64,000 nucleotides of DNA from Gluconacetobacter johannae (lineage in GTDB: Bacteria; Pseudomonadota; Alphaproteobacteria; Acetobacterales; Acetobacteraceae): contig NZ_BAQK01000008.1 of the NCBI RefSeq assembly GCF_025994435.1, forward strand, positions 114,675 through 178,674, written 5' to 3'. Positions 25,948-33,719 of the stretch are shown here, in pieces. The number at the start of each line of letters is the position of its first letter. The first letter of the stretch is position 1. Position numbers and translations under genes: made by a program. The notes beneath the pieces are model-generated. The model did not search any database. It was not told the origin of the DNA and saw only the letters and a program-made list of their open reading frames with translations.

Positions 25948-26526
25948 ATGCCCTGCCCTGAGACTGCCTTGTCGTTGACCCGCTGCCGGTGGGCCGAGAC
26001 CGATCCGCTGCTGCGCGCGTACCATGACGCGGAATGGGGTGTTCCGGTGCGGGACAGCCGGGCGTTGTGGGAAATGCTGATGCTGGAGGGCTTTCAGGCA
26101 GGCCTGTCCTGGCTGATCGTGCTGCGGCGGCGCGAGGGCTTCCGCCGCGCGTTCCAGGGGTTCGACCCCGAGGTCGTCGCGCGGTTCGATGCCGCCGACG
26201 TGGAGCGCCTGATGGCCGATCCGGGGATCATCCGGGCGCGCGCCAAGATCGAGGCGACGATCGGCAACGCGCGCGCCTATCTCGCCATGCGTGACAAGGG
26301 CGAGGCGTTTTCCGATTTCGTCTGGAACATGGTGCCGGATGCCCCGGTGAGGAACACCACCGGGCAGGTGCTGGCGCAGTCGCCTCTGTCGCAGGCCATG
26401 TCGAAGGCCCTGAAGGCGCGGGGGTTCAAGTTCGTCGGGCCGGTGATCGTCTATGCCTGGATGCAGGCCGTGGGCATGGTCGACGATCATGACCCGGCCT
26501 GCTTCCGCCATCACGGGACGCGGTAG
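25948..26526 (+). CDS. tag: DNA-3-methyladenine glycosylase I
   Basis: A 192-residue Tag protein that excises 3-methyladenine from DNA in base-excision repair. The zinc ligands of the family are present: Cys13 (RCRW), His26 (AYHDAEWG), His181 and Cys185 (DDHDPACF). The base-recognition Glu is Glu47 in LEGFQAGLSW. KALKARGFKFVGPVIVYAWM is the conserved C-terminal block. It follows the copper operon by 40 bases, with no functional link visible. Confidence 0.95.
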   Translation: MPCPETALSLTRCRWAETDPLLRAYHDAEWGVPVRDSRALWEMLMLEGFQAGLSWLIVLRRREGFRRAFQGFDPEVVARFDAADVERLMADPGIIRARAKIEATIGNARAYLAMRDKGEAFSDFVWNMVPDAPVRNTTGQVLAQSPLSQAMSKALKARGFKFVGPVIVYAWMQAVGMVDDHDPACFRHHGTR

Positions 26527-26538
26527 GCGGCGGGCCGA

Positions 26539-26570
26539 GCCGCCGGTCCCGGACAGCCGGGCCCGGCGGC
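26539..26570. terminator. GC-rich hairpin between convergent tag and aldolase genes
   Basis: GCCGCCGG at 26539-26546 pairs with CCGGCGGC at 26563-26570 across a 16-base loop. There is no T-run, so it is at best a weak or factor-dependent bidirectional terminator. Its position exactly between two convergent stops supports a role. Confidence 0.35.
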
Positions 26571-26576
26571 GATCGG

Positions 26577-27473
26577 TCAGTTCTTGATGGTCGAGGCGCG
26601 ATAGATCTTGTCGATGGCCTGCGCCAGCGTCGCGTCGAATTCGGCGTCGCTCATGGAATGCTTCAGGTCCCCGAGCAGCGCGCGCGAGAAGCTGGCGATC
26701 ATGCCGTGGTTGGCCGCGAGGCGCGTGCAGGCCTCGTCCAGCGGATAGCCGCCGGACAGTGCGACGATGCGTTGCACGCGCGGGTGGGTCATCAGGTCGC
26801 GATACAGGTCGGGCACATCCGGAATGGTCAGCTTGAGCATGACCTGCTCGCCATCGGGCAGGGCGTCGAGGCCCCTGGTCAGTTCCTCCAGCAGGATGGC
26901 TTCGGCGCCGGCCTTGTCGGGGCTCTTGATGAGCACTTCCGGCTCGAGGATCGGCACCAGCCCATGCGCGGAAATCTGCCGGGCCAGGTCGAACTGCTGC
27001 CTGGCGATGGCGGCGATGCCCTCGCGGTCGGGCAGGTTGATGACCGAGCGTTCCTTGGTGCCGTAGATGCCCAGCTTCACGGCACGGGCCAGCAGTTCGT
27101 CCAGTCCGGGGATGGGCTTCATCAGGCTGACGCCACCCTTTTCGGGTTCCAGCCCCTTGTCGACCTTGAGGAACGGCACCACGCCCCGGTCTTCCCACAG
27201 GAAGCTGGGGACGGGCTTGTCCTCGACCAGCCCGTCCATGGTCCGCTCGAACAGGATGGCGGCGATGATTTTCTCGCCGGTGAATGACGGCGCCGTGATG
27301 ATGCGTACGCGCATTTCATGCATCAGCCTGAACATCTCGGCCTCGCCGTCATAGGCGCTTTCCGGAATGCCGTAATGGCGCAACGCGCCGGGCGTCGACC
27401 CCCCGCTCTGGTCCAGGGCGGCGATAAACCCAGGCTTTTCAGACATTTGCGCTTTCATACGGTCAATGGACAT
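26577..27473 (-). CDS. Class I fructose-bisphosphate aldolase
   Basis: A 298-residue Schiff-base aldolase of the bacterial class I type. It has FIAALDQSGGSTPGAL at the N terminus, SFLWEDRGVVPFLKVDKGL, ILEPEVLI and VMLKLTIPDVPD, whose Lys is the probable Schiff-base residue. SGGYPLDEAC is the phosphate-binding end. It cleaves fructose 1,6-bisphosphate to triose phosphates in glycolysis or gluconeogenesis. AAGGA lies about ten bases before the ATG. It is the last of three minus-strand genes, but the gap of about 55 bases to the flavin reductase leaves the operon open. Confidence 0.92.
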   Translation of the reverse strand: MSIDRMKAQMSEKPGFIAALDQSGGSTPGALRHYGIPESAYDGEAEMFRLMHEMRVRIITAPSFTGEKIIAAILFERTMDGLVEDKPVPSFLWEDRGVVPFLKVDKGLEPEKGGVSLMKPIPGLDELLARAVKLGIYGTKERSVINLPDREGIAAIARQQFDLARQISAHGLVPILEPEVLIKSPDKAGAEAILLEELTRGLDALPDGEQVMLKLTIPDVPDLYRDLMTHPRVQRIVALSGGYPLDEACTRLAANHGMIASFSRALLGDLKHSMSDAEFDATLAQAIDKIYRASTIKN

Positions 27474-27529
27474 GATTTTTCATCCTTTTATGGGCCCGTG
27501 ACGCATGTTCGAGGGTCGAATGCAGAAAT

Positions 27530-28087
27530 TCAATCCTGAAACTGTTTCCACAGCACCATCCGGTCCTGAAGGCTGATGACCTTGCCGTCAACCGTGAATG
27601 TCCCATCGCCGTTGTGATGCAATGTCCGCCGCTCGCGGCGATCGGGATCGGTCCAGGCCTGGACGGCCTCCAGGATCCACAGCCCGTAGGCATCGACCAG
27701 GGCCGTGTCGGCGACCCGGCATTCGATATTGGCCAGGCATTCCGCGACCAGCGGCGCCCGGACCGTGCCGGCGGGCGATTCGGTCAGCCGGAAGCGGGCG
27801 AATTTGTCGACGTCCCGGCCCGAGCAGTTGCCGATGTCGACCATCGTCCCGGCCAGATCGGCGGTGGGAATGGCGATGACGCATTCGCCGGTTTCGCGCA
27901 GCGCGGCATAGCTGAAATCCCACGGGCCGATGCAGGCCCCGATCAACGGGGGGCTGTCGTGCTGCACCATCATGTGAAAGCCCATCGTCATGATATTGGC
28001 GCGGCCCGAGGCGGCCCGCGTCGTGACCAGGACCACCGGGCCGGGTTCCAGCAGGCGATAGGCCTTCGCGGCGGGATAGGGTTTCAT
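27530..28087 (-). CDS. Flavin reductase-family (FMN-binding split barrel) protein
   Basis: A 185-residue protein of the flavin reductase like family. It shows PGPVVLVTTRA, NIMTMGFHMMVQHDSPPLIG and CVIAIPTADLAGTMVDIG, the usual FMN-contacting strands. These proteins supply reduced flavin or act as small FMN oxidoreductases. The ATG at 28087 begins the domain properly. A longer reading frame upstream runs through the neighbouring dehydrogenase gene in another frame and is not real. It lies 26 bases after the 2-hydroxyacid dehydrogenase gene, so the two are probably co-transcribed. Confidence 0.85.
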   Translation of the reverse strand: MKPYPAAKAYRLLEPGPVVLVTTRAASGRANIMTMGFHMMVQHDSPPLIGACIGPWDFSYAALRETGECVIAIPTADLAGTMVDIGNCSGRDVDKFARFRLTESPAGTVRAPLVAECLANIECRVADTALVDAYGLWILEAVQAWTDPDRRERRTLHHNGDGTFTVDGKVISLQDRMVLWKQFQD

Positions 28088-28113
28088 GGCGGGGGTCCGT
28101 CCTGCGGGCGCGC

Positions 28114-29070
28114 TCAGGCCAGGACGCGCACCGGCGTGCCGGCCAGCCAGGCCGCGATGTCCTCCACCGCTTCGGTGAAATAGGTCCGGTAATTTCCGTC
28201 GGTGACATATCCCAGATGCGGCGTCGCCAATACGTTGGGCAGGCGGCGGAAGGGATGGTCGGCCGGCAGCGGCTCGCAATCGAACACGTCCAGCCCCGCG
28301 CCGGCGATCTGCTTGCCCTCGAGGGCCGCGATCAGCGCCGCCTGGTCGACGATGGCGGCGCGCGCGGTATTGACCAGGCAGGCATGTGCGGGCATCCGCG
28401 CAAGCTCGGGGGCGCCCAGCAGGCCGCGGGTGGAATCGCCCAGCACCAGGTGGATCGAGACGAAATCGCTGGTTTCGAGCAATTCCTCCTTCGAGGCCGC
28501 CAGCGCCACGCCCGCGGCGTCGGTGCGTTCCGGGGTCAGGTTGGGGCTCCAGGCCGTGATTTTCATGCCGAAGGCCCGGCCGATCATCCCGACACGGGTC
28601 CCGATTCGGCCCAGGCCCAGCAGGCCAAGCCGCCGGCCGTACAGATCGGCGCCGATCGTGCTCTGCCACGGGCCGCCCTGTCGCAGGGCGGCGTTCTCGG
28701 TCACCAGATGCCGCGCCAGGCCCAGGATCAGGGCCCAGGTCAGTTCGACCGGCGCCTCGGCCCCGCTGCCCGTCCCGCAGACCGTGACGCCGTGGGCCCC
28801 CGCGGCCGCGAGGTCGATCGCCGCGTTGCGCGTGCCGCTGGTGACCAGCAGCCGCAACGCCGGCAGGCGCGCGAACAGCCGGGCCGGGAACGGCGTGCGC
28901 TCGCGCATGATGACGATGATCTCGGCGTCGGCCAGGGCGGCGACCAGCGCCTGTTCGTCCGCGATATGATGATGCAGGGGCACGATCTTCACGCGGTCGG
29001 CCAGGGTGCTCCAGTCGGCCATGTGCCGGGCCGCGTCCTGATAGTCGTCCAGGATGACGCATGTCTTCAT
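28114..29070 (-). CDS. D-2-hydroxyacid dehydrogenase (NAD-binding)
   Basis: A 318-residue protein of the D-isomer-specific 2-hydroxyacid dehydrogenase family. The NAD motif is LGLGRIGTRVG. The catalytic Arg/Glu/His set is indicated by NTARAAIVDQ, DVFDCEPLPADHPF and ATPHLGYVT. GGAG precedes the ATG by seven bases. It reduces a 2-keto acid, such as glyoxylate or hydroxypyruvate, or oxidises the corresponding hydroxy acid. Substrate specificity within this family cannot be read by eye. Confidence 0.88.
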   Translation of the reverse strand: MKTCVILDDYQDAARHMADWSTLADRVKIVPLHHHIADEQALVAALADAEIIVIMRERTPFPARLFARLPALRLLVTSGTRNAAIDLAAAGAHGVTVCGTGSGAEAPVELTWALILGLARHLVTENAALRQGGPWQSTIGADLYGRRLGLLGLGRIGTRVGMIGRAFGMKITAWSPNLTPERTDAAGVALAASKEELLETSDFVSIHLVLGDSTRGLLGAPELARMPAHACLVNTARAAIVDQAALIAALEGKQIAGAGLDVFDCEPLPADHPFRRLPNVLATPHLGYVTDGNYRTYFTEAVEDIAAWLAGTPVRVLA

Positions 29071-29105
29071 CGAAGGGCTCCGACGTCATGGCCAGGCGGG
29101 CGACG

Positions 29106-29276
29106 TCACGGCGTCATGTGGTGCAGCAGATCATCGGCCGACGCCACCAGGGCGACCAGAAGGGCCGTCATGGAGATGATCGGCCATAACCAGTGATCCC
29201 GAGCGCGGAATGGGGCATCCGTCGCCGCCGCCTCCAGGTCCCGATTGGCGACAGGACAGAGATTCAATGCGATCAT
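29106..29276 (-). CDS. Possible small single-helix membrane protein
   Basis: A 56-codon frame with one clear transmembrane segment (WLWPIISMTALLVALVAS) and a polar N terminus. The ribosome site is weak and I see no known family. The same frame continues upstream to 29474 with an Arg/Cys-rich stretch that does not look like protein. It could be a real small membrane protein or chance. Confidence 0.3.
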   Translation of the reverse strand: MIALNLCPVANRDLEAAATDAPFRARDHWLWPIISMTALLVALVASADDLLHHMTP

Positions 29277-29734
29277 CCGGCCGCATTCATGGGGAAGCCC
29301 GCAGTCCGACCGGCATGTTTTCGCGGTACGGCCAGCATCACGCATCACTTCAGGTTCCCATTCCGACGGCGCGGCCAAGTCGTCCTGGAACGATGCCGCG
29401 CGGTGTTTTTCTGTTCTCTGGCAAGAAAAATACAATAACAGTCCGAATCGGTTCAGTCCATTATAAATCATCATGCGGGTCCGTCGCGCCGATCACGGAT
29501 TGTTCATGAATATCCGTTTTATATTGCAGATACGGACCTAATTTCGTCATCCGCATCCCGGTTGCAGGGTGTGGCGAACGGACAATATCCCTCCGGGGAC
29601 AGCAAGTTGAGAAAAATCATGCCGCGCGGGGGGCATGCTGTGTCTTTCGCGTGATGCCGTCCGGTGGGTCTTCAACCGCACTGGAATCCGACCACATATG
29701 TCATGCCAGATCGTGGCGTGCGGAAGGACGCATC
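29277..29734. other. Long intergenic region before the glucoamylase genes
   Basis: About 460 bases with no convincing gene. It is AT-richer than the surroundings around 29400-29560 and contains imperfect inverted pieces (for example tatccg...cggac near 29510-29540) but no hairpin with a T-run. It presumably carries the rightward promoter for 29735-32306. Confidence 0.4.
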
Positions 29735-29872
29735 ATGTTGGGATTTGTCAAACAATCCGGCCCGCCCGGATGGAAAAATCGTGGCAACTTGTCTTACTGG
29801 GATGAGATCGGCCTTGCGATCCTGATCCTGCTCGTGGTGGCCTGGGCGGTACTTGTGGCGATCACGGCCTGA
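29735..29872 (+). CDS. Small membrane protein upstream of the glucoamylase
   Basis: A 45-residue protein with a short charged N terminus and one C-terminal transmembrane helix (IGLAILILLVVAWAVLVAI). AAGGA lies seven bases before the ATG, a good ribosome site. It ends 43 bases before the glucoamylase start. Family unknown. The strong ribosome site and clean hydrophobic helix favour a real gene. Confidence 0.5.
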   Translation: MLGFVKQSGPPGWKNRGNLSYWDEIGLAILILLVVAWAVLVAITA

Positions 29873-29915
29873 CCGCAGGGGGTGGACCAGAAGCAGGCCG
29901 GGGGAGCAGGACAGT

Positions 29916-32306
29916 ATGAAGGACGCGCCTGGTCACCCTGGTATTCAACCCCGATGGACCTCCAGCGCGAAGGATGGTGTCGGGACGGCGCTGGACGCGC
30001 GCAGCGAGGTCTGGTTCACGCTCAGTCACGGGATCTTGAACGAGATCTACTATCCCCGGGTCGATCAGGCCTGCACGCGCGACTGCGGACTGATCGTGAC
30101 CGATGGCGTCCCCGGTGGCCTGTTCGTCGAGGAAAAGCGCGATACGGCAACCGAGGTGCGCCGGGCGGCCGACGGGGTGCCGCTGCATATGCTGGTCAAC
30201 CGCTGCCGGGCCGGGCGATTTGCCATTCACAAGCAGATCGTTTCCGACCCCCTGCACTCGACGGTGTTGCAGCGGATTTCGCTGAAGCCCGGCAGAGGGG
30301 TGTCGGGGTTGCGGCTGTTCGTCCTGCTCGCGCCGCATCTGGTCAATGGCGGGGCGGACAATACCGCCTGGCTGGCCACGTACAAGGGCGCCGACATGCT
30401 GTTCGCGTCGGGGGACGGCACGACGCTGGCCCTGGCCTGCGACGCCGGGTTCAAGGTGCGTAGTGTCGGGTTCGTCGGCATATCGGACGGATGGCAGATC
30501 TTGCGGCGGCAGGGCCATCTGGCCGAAGTCTACGACCGCGCGGCCGATGGAAACGTCGCCCTGGTCGCGGAAATCGACGCCGATCGGCCCCTTCTCCTGG
30601 CGATCGGCTTCGGCCGGAAGCCCGAGGAGGCCGCCTTCCAGGCCGCGTCGAGTCTGGCCAGGGGCTACGAGCGGGCCGAAGCGGAGTATGCCGCCGCCTG
30701 GCGCCGCTGGCAGGCCGGCCTGGAACCGCTGGACCCGCTGCACGGCGCGACCCCGCATAATTTCTACCGGATCAGCACGGCGGTCCTGCGGACCCATGAA
30801 AGCCCGCGCTTCCCCGGCGGCACGATCGCCAGCCTGTCGATCCCGTGGGGGACCAGCAAGGGCGACGACGACATGGGCGGGTATCATCTGGTCTGGGCGC
30901 GCGACCTGGTCGAGACGGCGGGGGCCCTGCTGGCCTGCGGCGCCGTGGCCGACGCGCGCCGGACGCTGGAGTACCTGCGCGCCGTCCAGGAACCGGACGG
31001 CCACTGGCTGCAGAATTGCTGGCTGGACGGCACCGCCTACTGGCATGGCCTGCAGATGGACGAGACGGCGTACCCCATCCTGCTGCTCGATCTCGCCTTT
31101 CGCTCGGGCGCGGTGCCGGAGCACGAACTCGCCGGCTATTGGCCGATGGTGCGGGCGGCGGCGGGGTTCATCGTCCGCAACGGCCCGGCGACCGAACAGG
31201 ACCGGTGGGAGGAAAACGCGGGCTATACGCCGGCTACCCTGGCGGTGGAGATCGCCGGCCTGCTGGTTGCCGCCGAACTGGCCCAGCGGCTGGGCGAGAC
31301 GCGCATCGCCGGTTTCCTGCGCGACACCGCCGATGCGTGGAATGCCGATATCGACGCCTGGATCCATGTCTGCGGCACCGACCTGGCGGATGAGGTGGGG
31401 GTGGCGGGCTATTACCTGCGGATCGCGCCCGAGGGCGACAGGGACCTGTCGCGCATACCCCGCCATGCCCGGGTCACGGTGCGGAACCGGCCGGCGAGCG
31501 AGACCTCGATCGCCGCCGAAGCGCTGGTCGGCATCGACGCGCTGGCGCTGGTGCGGTTCGGGCTGCGGGCCGCGAACGACCCGCGCATCCTCGACACCAT
31601 CAAGGTGGTCGATCACCTGACCCGGGTGGACCTGCCGCAGGGGCCGGCCTGGCATCGCTATAATGGCGACGGCTATGGCGAGCATGCCGACGGCAGGCCG
31701 TTCGACGGGGTCGGCCAGGGGCGCGCATGGCCCCTGCTGACGGGCGAGCGCGCGCATTATGCGATCCTGGCCGGCGACCTGGAGGGGGCCGCCCGGCTGC
31801 GCGGCACGATGGAGGGCTGCGCCAGCCATGGCGGCCTGTTGCCCGAACAGGTGTGGGACGCCGGCGATATCCCCCGGCAGGGGCTGTTCCGCGGCCGGCC
31901 GAGTGGTTCGGCCATGCCCCTGGTCTGGGCGCATGCCGAATATATCAAGCTGTTACGCAGCCTGCGTGACGAGGCGGTGTTCGACCTGCCGCCGCAGACG
32001 GTGCTGCGCTACCTGATCGAGAAACGGGCGCCGCGCCTGCGCGACTGGCGCGAAGCCTGGCGGCGCACCCGCATGCCGGCGGGCCAGAACGTCCGGATCG
32101 AACTCTGCGAGGCCGCCACGATTCACTGGAGCACGGACGACTGGCGGCATGTGACCGACACCCCGGCCGAGGACACGGGCCTGGGGATGTTCGCGGCCGA
32201 ACTGACGACGGCGCACGCCCCGGCGGGGTCGCGCGTCGTCTTCACCTGGCGGCATCCGGACGGAACATGGCGCGGGCAGGATTTCGCGATCGAGGTTCAG
32301 GGATAA
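29916..32306 (+). CDS. Glycoside hydrolase family 15 glucoamylase-like enzyme
   Basis: A 796-residue protein with the two-part layout of bacterial glucoamylase/glucodextranase. An N-terminal beta-sandwich domain (residues ~10-270) is followed by an (alpha/alpha)6 barrel. The barrel shows WGTSKGDDDMGGYHLVWARDL (substrate line), WEENAGYTPATLA, whose Glu is the probable general acid, and LLPEQVWDAGD, whose Glu is the probable general base. It removes glucose from alpha-1,4 or alpha-1,6 glucans or small oligosaccharides. No signal peptide is seen, so it may act on intracellular glycogen or trehalose-like sugars. AGGA lies five bases before the ATG at 29916. Confidence 0.9.
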   Translation: MKDAPGHPGIQPRWTSSAKDGVGTALDARSEVWFTLSHGILNEIYYPRVDQACTRDCGLIVTDGVPGGLFVEEKRDTATEVRRAADGVPLHMLVNRCRAGRFAIHKQIVSDPLHSTVLQRISLKPGRGVSGLRLFVLLAPHLVNGGADNTAWLATYKGADMLFASGDGTTLALACDAGFKVRSVGFVGISDGWQILRRQGHLAEVYDRAADGNVALVAEIDADRPLLLAIGFGRKPEEAAFQAASSLARGYERAEAEYAAAWRRWQAGLEPLDPLHGATPHNFYRISTAVLRTHESPRFPGGTIASLSIPWGTSKGDDDMGGYHLVWARDLVETAGALLACGAVADARRTLEYLRAVQEPDGHWLQNCWLDGTAYWHGLQMDETAYPILLLDLAFRSGAVPEHELAGYWPMVRAAAGFIVRNGPATEQDRWEENAGYTPATLAVEIAGLLVAAELAQRLGETRIAGFLRDTADAWNADIDAWIHVCGTDLADEVGVAGYYLRIAPEGDRDLSRIPRHARVTVRNRPASETSIAAEALVGIDALALVRFGLRAANDPRILDTIKVVDHLTRVDLPQGPAWHRYNGDGYGEHADGRPFDGVGQGRAWPLLTGERAHYAILAGDLEGAARLRGTMEGCASHGGLLPEQVWDAGDIPRQGLFRGRPSGSAMPLVWAHAEYIKLLRSLRDEAVFDLPPQTVLRYLIEKRAPRLRDWREAWRRTRMPAGQNVRIELCEAATIHWSTDDWRHVTDTPAEDTGLGMFAAELTTAHAPAGSRVVFTWRHPDGTWRGQDFAIEVQG

Positions 32307-32323
32307 GGCCGGACGCGCCCCCC

Positions 32324-33634
32324 CTAGTTGTTCCAGTGGACACCTGGCGTCGCCGCCTCTTCATGCCCGACGGGCGTCAGCGTGCGGCAACTGCTTCCCG
32401 CCACCTTCCCCTTTAAAAGGGCCTCGACGAAGGGCAGGGAGTCGTTCGCCGACGGGTTGACTGCGCCGTTATGCGTCAGCCCATGATAGCGGTACCATGT
32501 GACATGCGTTCCGGCATCACACATGGCGGCGACGGCGTTGTACTGCTGGCTGATGCCGGCTTCGCCGTCGGCCAGGCCGGTGCCGACGAAGACCGGCATG
32601 GTCAGGTGGGCATCCGGAATGATGAAGGCCTGTTCGTATTCGGCATCGACCTCGTCGGACCGGCGGGTGAAGCTGTTTTCGACCGTCACGTCATGGCTGT
32701 CCGTATAGCGAAACAGGTCGCCCAGGCAGGCCTGGCGGGCCTGGCGGGAAAGGTCGTGGCCTTTCCCGGTCATGAAGCGGTCCACGTCCTGATCGGGGCG
32801 CAGGCTCTTTTTTGACCCTTCGGTCGTCAGAATCTCGAAGGCGGCCGCCATATGCGCGGATTCCGTGTTGGTGCGCGGCAGGGGGGCATGGCGCGGATGT
32901 GCGGGAAGGCCGAACTGGGTGACGACCCCGGTTGCGACGACGCCGATGACGTGCAGGTCGGGCGCGTAGCGCGGGGCCAGCCACGCCGAACCCAGCGCCG
33001 CCCCGCCGCCTTGCGACTGCCCGACAAGAACGATCTGGTTACGCAACCTGTCGGCATACTGCGCCAGCGTGGCCCGCAGCGCGTTCAGCACGCTGTAGCC
33101 TTCCGGACGATACATCAGGTACGGATGCGGCCCCGGCGTGCCCAGCCCCTGATAGTCGCTGGCGACGACCGCGAAACCGGCGGACAGCCAGCGGTCGAGA
33201 TAGGCGCGGTCCCGCGAGAAATAGCCCCGCCATGAGGGCGCGCAGACGTCGGCGATGCCCGTCGTGCCATGCTCCCACGACACGATCGGCCAGCCCCCCT
33301 TCGGCGGGGTCCCCTTGGGAAACAGGATCTGGCCGGAGACGACGACCGGCTCGGCTTTCCCCACGCCGCTGATGGAGGTGTAGAGGAAGCGCTCGGCACG
33401 GTCGGCATGGTCCGGCAGATGCAGCCCGTCAATCGCTTCCGTGCGGATCATCTTCCCCGGTGCGGACGGCACGTTCGCAGGCGGCTGGTAGAACGGGCTG
33501 ACGCCGCCATCGCCCAGCGGCCGGTCCGGCACGGCCACCGGCGCAGGAACCGCCCTGGGGGCCGGCGTTTCCGCGCAGGCGGCAAGCGCGGTGAGAAACG
33601 TGGCGCACAGCAGGGCGCGAAACGGAAGGCTCAT
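32324..33634 (-). CDS. Lipoprotein alpha/beta-hydrolase, secretory-lipase type
   Basis: A 436-residue hydrolase with a lipoprotein signal (FLTALAAC, Cys20). The alpha/beta-hydrolase nucleophile is Ser in VGQSQGGG (GxSxG), and a late HGLTHNGAV segment may supply the His. The GGWPIVSWEHGTTG oxyanion region matches the secretory-lipase (LIP) family. The ATG at 33634 has GGAG six to seven bases upstream. It begins 86 bases after the gamma-glutamyltransferase-like gene in the same direction and is possibly co-transcribed with it. Anchored in the outer or inner membrane, facing the periplasm. Confidence 0.85.
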   Translation of the reverse strand: MSLPFRALLCATFLTALAACAETPAPRAVPAPVAVPDRPLGDGGVSPFYQPPANVPSAPGKMIRTEAIDGLHLPDHADRAERFLYTSISGVGKAEPVVVSGQILFPKGTPPKGGWPIVSWEHGTTGIADVCAPSWRGYFSRDRAYLDRWLSAGFAVVASDYQGLGTPGPHPYLMYRPEGYSVLNALRATLAQYADRLRNQIVLVGQSQGGGAALGSAWLAPRYAPDLHVIGVVATGVVTQFGLPAHPRHAPLPRTNTESAHMAAAFEILTTEGSKKSLRPDQDVDRFMTGKGHDLSRQARQACLGDLFRYTDSHDVTVENSFTRRSDEVDAEYEQAFIIPDAHLTMPVFVGTGLADGEAGISQQYNAVAAMCDAGTHVTWYRYHGLTHNGAVNPSANDSLPFVEALLKGKVAGSSCRTLTPVGHEEAATPGVHWNN

Positions 33635-33719
33635 GATGGTCTCCGAAAGCGGGACAATGACCTGCCATGCGGGCTGGCCGGGGAACTGATCGGGGAGTCT
33701 CGGGGGGTGCCCTGGATGG

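Noticed and set aside
29862..31934. Open frame of about 690 codons on the minus strand
   Set aside because: Antisense to the GH15 gene. Composition rich in Gly/Arg/Gln/Pro and no recognisable motif.
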